Shown here piece after piece: positions 1 to 8,113 of a DNA stretch of 61,922 nucleotides. Made by a program: the position numbers and the translations under genes. The notes beneath the pieces were generated by a model. The model was given only the letters and a program-made list of their open reading frames with translations, was not told the DNA's origin and made no database searches. This DNA comes from an uncultured Clostridia bacterium (GTDB lineage: Bacteria; Bacillota; Clostridia; TANB77; CAG-508), in NCBI GenBank assembly GCA_948530865.1, contig CAOTKV010000009.1, positions 1-61,922 on the forward strand. The letters are read 5' to 3'. Positions within the stretch are counted from its first letter, which is position 1, and every line of letters begins with the position of its first letter.

Positions 1-4
1 ATTT

Positions 5-34
5 ATTTTAACACATTTTATAGTTCGTTGTCAA
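5..34 (-). promoter_or_regulatory. Tandem promoter unit D (leftmost)
   Basis: On the minus strand TTGACA (plus 29-34) is followed after 18 nt by TAAAAT (plus 5-10). It is the fourth of four repeated units, all pointing left out of the window. The block AAATGTG before the -35 matches the other units. Confidence 0.6.
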
Positions 35-139
35 CACATTTTTAAAATATTTTTTAAAAATTTTTAGACATTTTTTGAACTACTTTTGTATTAAAAATTC
101 AATGTTCTTTAGTTCTCTTTTTATAGTGAACTGTTGATT

Positions 140-168
140 ATTTTAACACTTTTAAACTTACTTGTCAA
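140..168 (-). promoter_or_regulatory. Tandem promoter unit C
   Basis: Minus-strand TTGACA (163-168), exact 17-nt spacer, TAAAAT (140-145). An A-rich AAAAATGTG block precedes the -35 and AATCAAC follows the -10, as in unit B. It fires left toward a gene beyond the window. Confidence 0.65.
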
Positions 169-241
169 CACATTTTTTAAAGTTTTTTTAAAGTATTTTT
201 TTAATCATTTTTTGTTGCATTTTTGTTACACAACGTTGATT

Positions 242-270
242 ATTTTAACACCATTTTTTCACATTGTCAA
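242..270 (-). promoter_or_regulatory. Tandem promoter unit B
   Basis: Minus-strand TTGACA (265-270), 17-nt spacer, TAAAAT (242-247), then AATCAACGTTGT. The spacer ends GGTGT exactly as in unit A. The conserved hexamers, spacer end and discriminator argue for duplication of a working promoter rather than chance. Confidence 0.65.
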
Positions 271-364
271 CATTTTTTTAAAACTTTTTCAAAAAAATTG
301 TAACTTGCTAGTTTTTAATGTTTTTTCAACGTTTTGTGTTGTTTTTTGTCATACAACGTTGACT

Positions 365-393
365 ATTTTAACACCTTTATTTTATAATGTCAA
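365..393 (-). promoter_or_regulatory. Tandem promoter unit A (rightmost)
   Basis: Minus-strand TTGACA (388-393), 17-nt spacer ending GGTGT, TAAAAT (365-370), then AGTCAACGTTGT. The distance between successive -35 boxes in the array is 123, 102 and 134 nt. There is no gene in 1-473 on either strand; the stretch is AT-rich and is explained by these four units. Such arrays typically drive rRNA or tRNA operons, which is my inference for what lies to the left. Confidence 0.65.
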
Positions 394-473
394 CACATTT
401 TTTGAAGTTTTTTTACATTTTTATTACTTTTATATAACATTATAACAAAAACATTCTTTTATATTATACAATA

Positions 474-1181
474 TCATATTTCTAGTAATTTAATTTGGTA
501 TAAACCAATACTTTTAGTACCATTTTTTAATATTTCTTCCATTTCTTCATGAAAATGTCCATGTATATGAATTGGTACATGATTTTTATAAATATAATCT
601 GTTATTCCTTTTAGTCCATCATGAACATTATCTTTACTATCATATATATAGGCTCTGTCATGTGAAATTAATATGTCTGCTTCTTCCATCTTTTCTGCTA
701 ACTCTAAACTTTCTTCTTGTGTTTGCATACCATAATTTCCTTCTTTATATTTATTAGAACCCATTATAGCAGCAATTTTTATACCTTTGTATGTTATAAC
801 ATTACCATTTATGTTCTTTATGCCATTCTTTTCTAATAAATCTATTGAATCGTGATTTCCAACTATACCATACATTTTTTCATTTGGTATTATATTTTTT
901 ATCTCATATAAATCCAATCCACTAAAATCTCCTAATAATAAACATATATCATAGTCAGAAGAATTTATTGATTTTAAATAGTTTAAGTATTTATCTTTAT
1001 AAGCTAAACAATTATGAGTATCTGTTATAAATAATATTCTTAAATTAAAATTTTGATATAATTTACAATTTCCATATTTTTCTAATAATTTATTTTCAAA
1101 CTCTTCTCCTTCATTAACACTCTTTACATTCTCTTCTATATGATTAGTTTTCTTTCCAAATAAAAATTCAAATAATGACAT
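474..1181 (-). CDS. Calcineurin-like metallophosphoesterase
   Basis: A 235-residue protein with the full metallophosphoesterase motif series: DTH at residues 54-56, GDF 84-86, GNHD 108-111, SHD 173-175 and HGHFH 207-211. These ligate the two catalytic metal ions in the family (phosphodiesterase or phosphatase activity). About 45 residues precede the fold and are charged, with no signal peptide, so the enzyme should be cytoplasmic. The start is an ATG with AGGAG about 8 nt upstream. It has its own promoter at 1210-1239 and lies after the enolase terminator, so it is probably monocistronic. The substrate cannot be told from the sequence; YfcE-like phosphodiesterases and nucleoside phosphatases share this layout. 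Confidence 0.85.
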   Translation of the reverse strand: MSLFEFLFGKKTNHIEENVKSVNEGEEFENKLLEKYGNCKLYQNFNLRILFITDTHNCLAYKDKYLNYLKSINSSDYDICLLLGDFSGLDLYEIKNIIPNEKMYGIVGNHDSIDLLEKNGIKNINGNVITYKGIKIAAIMGSNKYKEGNYGMQTQEESLELAEKMEEADILISHDRAYIYDSKDNVHDGLKGITDYIYKNHVPIHIHGHFHEEMEEILKNGTKSIGLYQIKLLEI

Positions 1182-1209
1182 AATATGAGCTCCTAAATTA
1201 ATTTGTTAC

Positions 1210-1239
1210 ATTTTATCATAATTTACTCTCAGAGTTCAA
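1210..1239 (-). promoter_or_regulatory. Promoter of the metallophosphoesterase gene
   Basis: Minus-strand TTGAAC (1234-1239), 18-nt spacer, TAAAAT (1210-1215). It lies about 30 nt upstream of the ATG and just after the enolase terminator. Confidence 0.5.
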
Positions 1240-1246
1240 TAATATA

Positions 1247-1276
1247 AAGAAAAAGAGTGATAGTTATCTATCACTC
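1247..1276 (-). terminator. Rho-independent terminator of eno
   Basis: A perfect 9-bp stem GAGTGATAG/CTATCACTC (1255-1276) with a 4-nt loop is followed on the minus strand by a T-rich tract. It starts about 18 nt after the enolase stop codon. Confidence 0.85.
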
Positions 1277-1293
1277 CTTATATATCTTAATAA

Positions 1294-2598
1294 TTATCTA
1301 TTTAATCCTTTTCTTCCAGCATAGTTTGCTAAATCTTCTAATTGGTCTTCAATATTTAATAATCTGTTATATTTAGCAACTCTATCTGTTCTACAAGGCG
1401 CACCTGTTTTAATTTGTCCTGCATTTGTAGCAACAGCAACATCAGCAAGTGTTGTATCTTCTGTTTCACCACTTCTATGAGAAACAACAGCTGTCATTCC
1501 ATTTTTCTTAGCAAGTTCAATTGCATCTAATGTTTCTGTTAATGTTCCAATTTGGTTTAATTTGATTAATATAGAGTTTGATACTCCTAAATCAATACCT
1601 TTTTGTAATCTTTTAATATTTGTAACGAATAAATCATCACCAACTAATTGAATTTTGTCTCCTAATCTTTCTGTTAATACTTTCCATCCATCCCAATCTT
1701 CTTCTGATAAACCATCTTCGATAGAGATAATTGGATATCTATTAACTAAATCTTCATAGAAAGCAACCATTTCTTCAGTATTTTTTGTAACACCGATTTT
1801 CCAGAAATGATACATTCCTTCTTTTCCGATTTTTTTAGCTTCATCATACATTTCTGTAGCAGCTACGTCTAATGCTAAGCAAACTTCTTCTCCTGGTTTG
1901 TATCCTGCTTTAACAATAGCTTCCATAATTAATGATAATGCTTCATCTTCATCTTTAACATTTGGAGCAAATCCACCTTCATCTCCAACACCTGTTGCTA
2001 ATCCTTTTGATTTTAAAACTTTCTTTAAGTTGTGATAAATTTCACAGCACATTCTTAAACATTCTGTAAATGATTTTGCGCCAACTGGCATAATCATGAA
2101 TTCTTGTACACTTAATGTACTATCAGCATGTTTTCCACCATTCATTATATTCATCATTGGAGTTGGTAATACTTTTGCATTTGTTCCTCCAATATATTGA
2201 TATAATTCCATACCTAAAGAAGCTGCTGCTGCTCTAGCTACTGCTAAAGATACACCTAATGTAGCATTTGCTCCTAATTTAGCTTTGTTATCTGTTCCAT
2301 CTAATTCGATTAATGTTTTATCTAATTTAACTTGATCATAAACGTTCATTCCAACTATTTTTTCTCTAATAACTGTATTAACATTTTCAACAGCTTTTAA
2401 AACACCTTTTCCTAAGTATCTTGTAGCGTCTCCATCTCTTAATTCAACAGCTTCAAAACTTCCTGTTGATGCTCCTGATGGAACCATAGCTACACCGCTA
2501 AATCCTCCTGCAACAACTTCTACTTGAACTGTTGGATTTCCTCTTGAATCCAAGATTTCTAAAGCTTTAACACTTTCAATTTCTAAATAATCTTTCAT
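1294..2598 (-). CDS. eno: Enolase (phosphopyruvate hydratase)
   Basis: It converts 2-phosphoglycerate to phosphoenolpyruvate in glycolysis, in the cytoplasm. The 434-residue length is normal for bacterial enolases. Visible motifs are SGAST (41-45, mobile loop), DEGG (206-209), the magnesium ligand region SIED (292-295), GDDLF (320-324), the catalytic lysine in KLNQIGT (346-352) and the signature SHRSGETED (373-381). The ATG is preceded by AGGAGGT at good spacing. It stands alone with its own promoter (2690-2718) and terminator, 47 kb from the gapA-pgk-tpiA-gpmI cluster that supplies its substrate. Confidence 0.99.
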   Translation of the reverse strand: MKDYLEIESVKALEILDSRGNPTVQVEVVAGGFSGVAMVPSGASTGSFEAVELRDGDATRYLGKGVLKAVENVNTVIREKIVGMNVYDQVKLDKTLIELDGTDNKAKLGANATLGVSLAVARAAAASLGMELYQYIGGTNAKVLPTPMMNIMNGGKHADSTLSVQEFMIMPVGAKSFTECLRMCCEIYHNLKKVLKSKGLATGVGDEGGFAPNVKDEDEALSLIMEAIVKAGYKPGEEVCLALDVAATEMYDEAKKIGKEGMYHFWKIGVTKNTEEMVAFYEDLVNRYPIISIEDGLSEEDWDGWKVLTERLGDKIQLVGDDLFVTNIKRLQKGIDLGVSNSILIKLNQIGTLTETLDAIELAKKNGMTAVVSHRSGETEDTTLADVAVATNAGQIKTGAPCRTDRVAKYNRLLNIEDQLEDLANYAGRKGLNR

Positions 2599-2689
2599 TA
2601 TTTTAGACCTCCTACTTTTTATTGATTTATATTTAACCTACACTATATAAAGTATAAGCTTAAATGGTCATTACTTCACACCAATTTGC

Positions 2690-2718
2690 ATTGTAACATA
2701 AATGTTTTTATTTTTCAA
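2690..2718 (-). promoter_or_regulatory. Promoter of eno
   Basis: Minus-strand TTGAAA (2713-2718), 17-nt spacer, TACAAT (2690-2695), giving an untranslated leader of about 85 nt. A good sigma-A match for a highly expressed gene. Confidence 0.6.
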
Positions 2719-2736
2719 GCATTTTACTCATAATTA

Positions 2737-2970
2737 TTATCTTCCATCATCATCATCACGATATCTTTTTTGTGTTTCTCTTTTTAATGCTTGTCTTGAT
2801 TTTGATTTTTGTTTTCCTGATTCCATTCTTACTGGTCTTATTCCAACAAAAGTTTCTCCTCTCATTTCTTTCTTTTTCTCTTTACTTTCTTTTCCTGGAT
2901 TTGATAATTGTTTTTGAATAGCTTTTTTTAATTCTTTTTGCATCTTACTTTTCTTATCATTTTTAGCCAT
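2737..2970 (-). CDS. Small basic protein, function unknown
   Basis: A 77-residue protein that I do not recognise. It is extremely rich in Lys, Arg and Glu, with no hydrophobic segment; the N-terminal half is a likely charged helix and the C-terminus carries an RDDDDGR tail. The ATG has AGGAGG 7 nt upstream, and the gene sits 11 nt after the PTPS-related membrane protein gene, so the two are probably cotranscribed. The composition would suit a nucleic-acid-binding or ribosome-associated protein, but nothing specific supports that. Confidence 0.7.
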   Translation of the reverse strand: MAKNDKKSKMQKELKKAIQKQLSNPGKESKEKKKEMRGETFVGIRPVRMESGKQKSKSRQALKRETQKRYRDDDDGR

Positions 2971-2981
2971 AAAGTGCCTCC

Positions 2982-4622
2982 TTATTTATTTTTTATTATT
3001 TTAAATTTATCATTAGTAATATATATTATTAATCCAATTAATGTTATTATTGTTATAGAATAAGCAATTTTCTGTATTATTGTCATTTTATATTCAACTG
3101 TAATTGTACCATTTAATATATTATCATTCTTAACTATTATATTTTTAGTAACTGGATCCTCTTCAAGAACTAAATTTGTTTTTGTTCCATTCGCCTCTTC
3201 GATATAAGCTACATATCCTTTATAGTATGCAAGTGGAATATGTATAATCATTTCATCACTTTGATTTGTATAGTTAAATTCTAATTTTGTACTAATTCTT
3301 GAAAATTCTATTTCTTCTTGATTTGCTATATTATGAACTTTTGTATCTGTATCTATCATTCCATATGGTTTATATTCTCCATTACCAACTGGAGCAAATG
3401 TAGTAATAGTCTCTTTTGTATAGTCATCTGCATTTATATTAACTGTTGATAATAAATTTAAAGTAAATAATATTAAAACAATATATACTAATTTATTTAA
3501 TTCTGGTTTATTTTCTATTATATTACATAATGCATAACCAGCTACAAAGCTAAATAATACTGTTATTATGATATTTAATCTATATGGAAATTGAATTGTT
3601 GTTATAAAATCAAACTTTGTACATACTTTCTCCCATGGAAATAAGCTTGTTGTCATAAATAATAGAATAATCCCAAGTCCCAATAATTGCTTCATATATA
3701 TAGATTGATTTTCTTTACTTTTATTAGCTAATATAAACATAGGTAATATTAATAAAATTGTTCCAATCCCTTTATAAAAATTACCTTTATTAAATTCATT
3801 ATTTATTAATTCTTGCAAACTTACTGCATAACTTTTTACAAAAGCTCCACTATATATTTTCTCATCTACATTAAATTTATCACTATTTGATTGTTCTAAA
3901 TATGGAAGTACAAATCCTAATATCAATAATATAGATATAATTCCTGCTATTATTAATGTAATTAATCTTTTTTTATCTTTAAAAATTCTACGTACATTTA
4001 ATAAGCATATTGCAAGTATTAAAATAACAGTCATTGTAAAAGATAATATATGAGAATTTATAAGACCAAATATTCCAAAACAAATAAGCCACCAGTTCTT
4101 GTTTTCACCAAAAATAATCTCATATAAACCACATAATACAAGAGGTAAAAATACTAGGGCTAAAACTTCTCCTATTGCTCCCCTCGTATAAATATCTGTT
4201 AATCTATAAAACGCTGTTCCATATAATATTGTAACAACCCAAGATACATTTTTTTTCTTAAATATTCTATTTGCTGAATAATATGTAAATATTAACGTAA
4301 AAAATGTAGTTATAATAGTAAATAATTTATATGATGTTAAAAAATTCACCCCTATAACAGTTAATATTGCAGGTATATATATAAATAGCTCTGGATAGAA
4401 TAAAGGATTTGCATATCCAAAACCATCTAATAAATTAGAATGTATTAATATTGGAAATTGCCCATTTTTTAATTCCTCACTTATAGCTATAATTCTATTT
4501 GTATGATATGAAATGTCATGAGCACTAATATCTTCAAAATTCAAATATGGTATACTTATTAAAAATGTTAGAATTAAAATTATTCCTAAAATTTTTGACT
4601 TCTCTAATAATTTTTCTTTCAT
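2982..4622 (-). CDS. Polytopic membrane protein, 6-pyruvoyl-tetrahydropterin synthase-related family (copy 1)
   Basis: A 546-residue integral membrane protein with about ten hydrophobic segments in the first 420 residues, then an extracytoplasmic beta-rich region and a last membrane segment at the C-terminus. The HD-H pattern in HDISYHTNRI shortly after the first segment is shared with the paralog at 5580-7289 and resembles the acidic active-site loop of GT-C glycosyltransferases. Family assignment (PTPS_related, an ill-characterised domain) is from memory. I start at ATG 4622 because GGAGG lies 8 nt upstream; the longer TTG start at 4637 would lie at or before the expected transcription start of the promoter at 4643-4671. 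Envelope glycan assembly is my inference. Confidence 0.75.
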   Translation of the reverse strand: MKEKLLEKSKILGIILILTFLISIPYLNFEDISAHDISYHTNRIIAISEELKNGQFPILIHSNLLDGFGYANPLFYPELFIYIPAILTVIGVNFLTSYKLFTIITTFFTLIFTYYSANRIFKKKNVSWVVTILYGTAFYRLTDIYTRGAIGEVLALVFLPLVLCGLYEIIFGENKNWWLICFGIFGLINSHILSFTMTVILILAICLLNVRRIFKDKKRLITLIIAGIISILLILGFVLPYLEQSNSDKFNVDEKIYSGAFVKSYAVSLQELINNEFNKGNFYKGIGTILLILPMFILANKSKENQSIYMKQLLGLGIILLFMTTSLFPWEKVCTKFDFITTIQFPYRLNIIITVLFSFVAGYALCNIIENKPELNKLVYIVLILFTLNLLSTVNINADDYTKETITTFAPVGNGEYKPYGMIDTDTKVHNIANQEEIEFSRISTKLEFNYTNQSDEMIIHIPLAYYKGYVAYIEEANGTKTNLVLEEDPVTKNIIVKNDNILNGTITVEYKMTIIQKIAYSITIITLIGLIIYITNDKFKIIKNK

Positions 4623-4638
4623 TATATATTCCTCCAAA

Positions 4639-4671
4639 TTGGATTTTATTAAAAATCCTTTATAATGTCAA
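4639..4671. promoter_or_regulatory. Overlapping divergent promoters for the membrane protein and rluA-type genes
   Basis: Plus strand: TTGGAT (4639-4644), 16 nt, TATAAT (4661-4666), reading into the pseudouridine synthase. Minus strand: TTGACA (4666-4671), 17 nt, TAAAAT (4643-4648), reading into the membrane protein. The two occupy almost the same 33 bp, so polymerase binding on one side should exclude the other. Confidence 0.65.
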
Positions 4672-4709
4672 TACTTGCAAAATCTAGTAAATTTATTTAT
4701 AATAACCTT

Positions 4710-5585
4710 ATGAGAAAATTAATTGTAAATGAAAAATATAATAATAAAAAATTAAATAGCTTTATACTTGATTCATTTCCAAATTTGAATAAAAATACTT
4801 TATTTAAAGCTTTAAGGAAAAAAGATATTAGAATTAATAATGTTAAAACTTCAGAAAATGTAACTATTCATACTGGTGATGAAATATCAATTTATATTAT
4901 TGATGAATACCTACTTGGTGAAAATAAATTTGATATAAAAATCGTTTTTGAAGATGATAATATTTTAATTGTAAATAAACCTAATGGACTTGCAGTTACT
5001 GAAGACTCTTCGAATACTTCTACTCTTACTTCTATTTTAAAAGCAAAATTTGGAAATAATCTTAATCCATGCCATAGAATTGATAGAAACACAAAAGGTT
5101 TAGTAATGTTTTCCAAAAACGATGAAGCTTTAAGTATACTACTTGATAAATTTAAAAATAAAGAAATCGAAAAACATTATATTGCAAAAGTTTATGGAAT
5201 TCCAAATAAAACTCATGATATTTTAGAAGCTTATCTTTTTAAAGATAGCAAAAAAAGTTTAGTATATATTTCTGATACTCCAAAAAAAGATTATCAAAAA
5301 ATAATTACAGAATATACTATCATAAAAAAAGATATAAACAAAAATATTTCATATCTTGATATTAACTTACATACTGGAAAAACACATCAAATTCGTGCAC
5401 ATCTTTCACATATTGGATTTCCAATTCTTGGTGATGGAAAATATGGAGTTAATGAAATAAATAAAAAATTTGGTTTAAAAACTCAAGAATTATATAGCTA
5501 TATTTTAAAATTTAATTTTGAAACTGATAGTGGAATTCTTAATTATCTAAATAATAAAGAAATTAAAAATAAAGAAGTACTATAA
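4710..5585 (+). CDS. RluA-family pseudouridine synthase
   Basis: A 291-residue RNA pseudouridine synthase: an N-terminal S4-like RNA-binding domain (about 9-65), then the catalytic domain with the signature HRIDRNTKG (122-130; catalytic Asp125) and a C-terminal HQIRAHLSHIGFPILGD block typical of RluA, RluC and RluD. I start at ATG 4710 because the TATAAT of its promoter overlaps the upstream ATG at 4665, which would therefore be outside the transcript. No clear ribosome binding site precedes 4710. Target uridines in rRNA or tRNA cannot be assigned. It is one of the few plus-strand genes and sits inverted between two paralogous membrane protein genes, with its stop codon in the loop of a shared terminator. 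Confidence 0.9.
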   Translation: MRKLIVNEKYNNKKLNSFILDSFPNLNKNTLFKALRKKDIRINNVKTSENVTIHTGDEISIYIIDEYLLGENKFDIKIVFEDDNILIVNKPNGLAVTEDSSNTSTLTSILKAKFGNNLNPCHRIDRNTKGLVMFSKNDEALSILLDKFKNKEIEKHYIAKVYGIPNKTHDILEAYLFKDSKKSLVYISDTPKKDYQKIITEYTIIKKDINKNISYLDINLHTGKTHQIRAHLSHIGFPILGDGKYGVNEINKKFGLKTQELYSYILKFNFETDSGILNYLNNKEIKNKEVL

Positions 5586-5600
5586 TGTACTTCTTTTTTT
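5571..5600. terminator. Bidirectional terminator containing both stop codons
   Basis: A perfect 10-bp stem, 5571-5580 with 5587-5596, and a 6-nt loop TATAAT, flanked by T on the right and A on the left. The plus-strand TAA (5583-5585) lies in the loop, and the minus-strand TAG (5580-5582) spans the stem-loop junction of the convergent gene. Confidence 0.8.
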
Positions 5601-7289
5601 CCAATCTCTTATAATATATATTATTAATATTAGAATTGTTATTATTGTTATACTATAACAAATAGCTTGAATAACTGTCATTTTATATTCAACAATTATT
5701 TTTCCTGTTAGTTTCTGTTCTGATTTTATAAGCACATGTCCATTTTTATCATTTTTAGCAACTTCAAGTTCTGTTTTATTTCCATTCACATCTACTATAT
5801 TGGCTTTATATCCTTTATAATAAGTAAGTGGTACACTTATATCCATATCTAAATTTTCTTCATTATATTCAAATTCTATTCTTGAACCCGTTTGTGAAAA
5901 TTCTATATTTTTTTCTTTATCATGTATATTATATAATGATAAATCCTCTAAATCCGAATTTACTGGCAAGTATTCTGCATTACCAGCTTCATGTTCAATT
6001 CCTTTAAATAAATCATCAACTGTTTGATAAATATCTGGATTGAAATTTAATCTTACTGAACTTAATACATATCCAGATATTATTAAAATTACTAAACTTA
6101 AAATTATTACTGCATCCCTTTTATTTGTAACAACTTCATAAAATGATTTTGCACCAATAAATGAAAAACATATTGTTGGTATAAAGTTCAATCTAAATGG
6201 AAATTGAAATATATTTAAAAATTCAAATTTCTCCCAAGGAAATAATGTTGTTGTCATAAAATATGAAATAACACCTAAAACAAATACTTGTATTTCAAAT
6301 CGATTTTCTTTATAGCTTAAACCTTTTCTACACAAAATCAATCCTGAAAGTATAAGTAATATTGCACCAACTCCTTCTGACATTCCATCACTTCTTGTTG
6401 TTGAGCTTACTGCATAACCACTTTTTAAATTACTTCCTAACACCATACTTAGTGCAGTTGAACGTTCTTTTACAACTTCTGATGATTCAATTGATTTTCC
6501 ATCAATATAAAATGTATCATTTAGTTTTTGTTCAAGCATTGGTCCAAAAAATCCAATACATAATATTACTGCTAAAATTGCTGCAATTACTAAATTTAAA
6601 AGTTTCTTTTTATTTTTAAATATTTTATCAATATTAAATAAACATATTAATAATATTACTGGTATAAGCATTACAAATGTCAAAACATGACTATTAGCAA
6701 CTCCAAACAATCCAATAGATATTATCCACCACTTTTTATTTTCTCCAAAAATTATTTCATATAAGCCATAAAATATTAATGGAACAAATATAAATGATAA
6801 AATTTCTCCTAAAGCACCTCTTACATAAATATCTGTTAATCTATATAATGAAAAAACATATAAAATACTTGCAAGCCACGCAATTCCTTTTTTCTTAAAA
6901 ATCCCTTTGCTAGATATATACATTGATATAAATGTAAAAAATGTAATTATAATTAGAAACAATTTATATGCTGTAAGTACATGCAATCCTAAAACAGACA
7001 TTATAATTGCTGGTATGTATAAAAATATTTCAGGATAAAAAATTGAATTTGCATATCCTAAGTTTTTTAAAAGACCTGAATGAATAAGTGATGGAAATAT
7101 TTTTAAATCCAAATTTTTTGATATTTCTCTTATTCTATTTAAATGATAACCTAAATCATGTGTATATATAAGCATATTATTTAAGTATGACTGGCATGCA
7201 AATATAGAAATGGCAAATACTATAATTGCAAACTTTAATATATTAAATATATTATCTCTCATTTCTTTTTCTATTTTAATTTTTTTCAC
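5580..7289 (-). CDS. Polytopic membrane protein, 6-pyruvoyl-tetrahydropterin synthase-related family (copy 2)
   Basis: A 569-residue paralog of the gene at 2982-4622. It has the same order of segments, an equivalent HDLGYHLNRI loop, the same YRLTDIYVRGALGE block and a matching ending YSITIITI before a basic tail. The central extracytoplasmic segment is somewhat longer. I start at GTG 7289 because GGAGG lies 6 nt upstream; the reading frame is open for 12 further codons but without a ribosome binding site. It follows an SGNH hydrolase gene, and the pairing of a GT-C-like membrane protein with an SGNH esterase suggests synthesis or modification of a surface glycan. That role is inferred. Confidence 0.75.
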   Translation of the reverse strand: MKKIKIEKEMRDNIFNILKFAIIVFAISIFACQSYLNNMLIYTHDLGYHLNRIREISKNLDLKIFPSLIHSGLLKNLGYANSIFYPEIFLYIPAIIMSVLGLHVLTAYKLFLIIITFFTFISMYISSKGIFKKKGIAWLASILYVFSLYRLTDIYVRGALGEILSFIFVPLIFYGLYEIIFGENKKWWIISIGLFGVANSHVLTFVMLIPVILLICLFNIDKIFKNKKKLLNLVIAAILAVILCIGFFGPMLEQKLNDTFYIDGKSIESSEVVKERSTALSMVLGSNLKSGYAVSSTTRSDGMSEGVGAILLILSGLILCRKGLSYKENRFEIQVFVLGVISYFMTTTLFPWEKFEFLNIFQFPFRLNFIPTICFSFIGAKSFYEVVTNKRDAVIILSLVILIISGYVLSSVRLNFNPDIYQTVDDLFKGIEHEAGNAEYLPVNSDLEDLSLYNIHDKEKNIEFSQTGSRIEFEYNEENLDMDISVPLTYYKGYKANIVDVNGNKTELEVAKNDKNGHVLIKSEQKLTGKIIVEYKMTVIQAICYSITIITILILIIYIIRDWKKRSTL

Positions 7290-7312
7290 TATTTTCCTCC
7301 GAAACTTTAATA

Positions 7313-7338
7313 GCAGACAAATCATTTATATTGTCTGC
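7313..7338 (-). other. Intercistronic hairpin
   Basis: An 8-bp stem GCAGACAA/TTGTCTGC with a 10-nt loop lies between the SGNH hydrolase stop and the next gene. No T-tract follows on the minus strand, so it is more likely an mRNA-stabilising or attenuating structure than a full terminator. Confidence 0.5.
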
Positions 7339-7347
7339 CATTAATAA

Positions 7348-8088
7348 TTATAATTCTTCTAACCTTTCTAATATATATGGAGTTATCATCTGATAACCTT
7401 CTTCTTTTAAATGAATGTAGTCATTTTGTCTATACTTGGTTTCAGTTCCAACAAATTTGTTAGTTACATCAATATAAGATACATTCATTTTTTTGCATAC
7501 TTCTTTTATTTGACTATATAATGTATCTCTTCTTTCTTTCATTTCTGGCTTTTTAGACTCATCTAAAGTTATTTTATCTATTGTTGCATCATCTATTAAA
7601 AACATATTTAAGTAGCATATTTTAGAATCTGGAAATTTATTTTTTAGTGTAGTAATAATTTCTTCAAAGTCCCCTATTACAGTATTCGAATCAGATTTTC
7701 CTTCTTTGTTTACAATTCCAATCTCTTTTTTGACATCATTACTTAAAAAACCAAGTCCATATACAATAATATCATTTGCTCCACCTTCTATAACAATTAT
7801 ATCAGGATTCCCTTTCAAGCTTTTTGCTTGGTTTAATATTATCATATTACCTGTACCAGTATTACTTGCAATAGTTGCTCCACTTTTAGAATTATTTATC
7901 AGTTTTGAATTTGGAACTAAATTTTGAAAATAATATTCAAAACTTCTATCACTATTTCCCTGTCCTGACATTAATGAATCACCTAAAAAAGCTATTGTTT
8001 TTCCATCTAACTCATTATCTGATATATTAGAAATTATTGCTATTAAAATTACTAAACTTATACAGACAATTATTATTACTTTTTTCAT
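7348..8088 (-). CDS. SGNH/GDSL-family hydrolase, membrane-anchored or secreted
   Basis: A 246-residue esterase-type protein. An N-terminal hydrophobic helix (about 3-21) acts as anchor or signal, so the catalytic domain faces outside. The SGNH blocks are all present: GDSL (36-39, Ser38), the glycine block near NSKSGAT, GGAND (102-106, Asn105) and the Asp223/His226 pair in QNDYIHL. Members remove acyl groups from lipids, peptidoglycan or polysaccharides; the substrate here is unknown. The ATG has GGAGA upstream. It lies between ftsH and the PTPS-related membrane protein in a minus-strand run. Confidence 0.85.
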   Translation of the reverse strand: MKKVIIIVCISLVILIAIISNISDNELDGKTIAFLGDSLMSGQGNSDRSFEYYFQNLVPNSKLINNSKSGATIASNTGTGNMIILNQAKSLKGNPDIIVIEGGANDIIVYGLGFLSNDVKKEIGIVNKEGKSDSNTVIGDFEEIITTLKNKFPDSKICYLNMFLIDDATIDKITLDESKKPEMKERRDTLYSQIKEVCKKMNVSYIDVTNKFVGTETKYRQNDYIHLKEEGYQMITPYILERLEEL

Positions 8089-8113
8089 AAATTCTCCATT
8101 TTAATCATTTGTA

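Noticed and set aside
359..388. Plus-strand promoter TTGACT-18-TATAAT
   Set aside because: Present in only one of the four units and followed by no plus-strand gene; probably chance in AT-rich sequence.
134..445. 103-codon plus-strand frame at the left edge
   Set aside because: Low-complexity Phe/Leu/Thr translation across the repeat array, no ribosome binding site.
1..470. CRISPR-like array
   Set aside because: The repeated pieces are irregularly spaced (102, 123 and 134 nt) and the conserved parts coincide with promoter hexamers; no direct repeats of 25-40 nt with unique spacers.
4665..4709. Upstream ATG for the RluA-type gene
   Set aside because: It overlaps the -10 box of the gene's own promoter, so it would not be in the mRNA.
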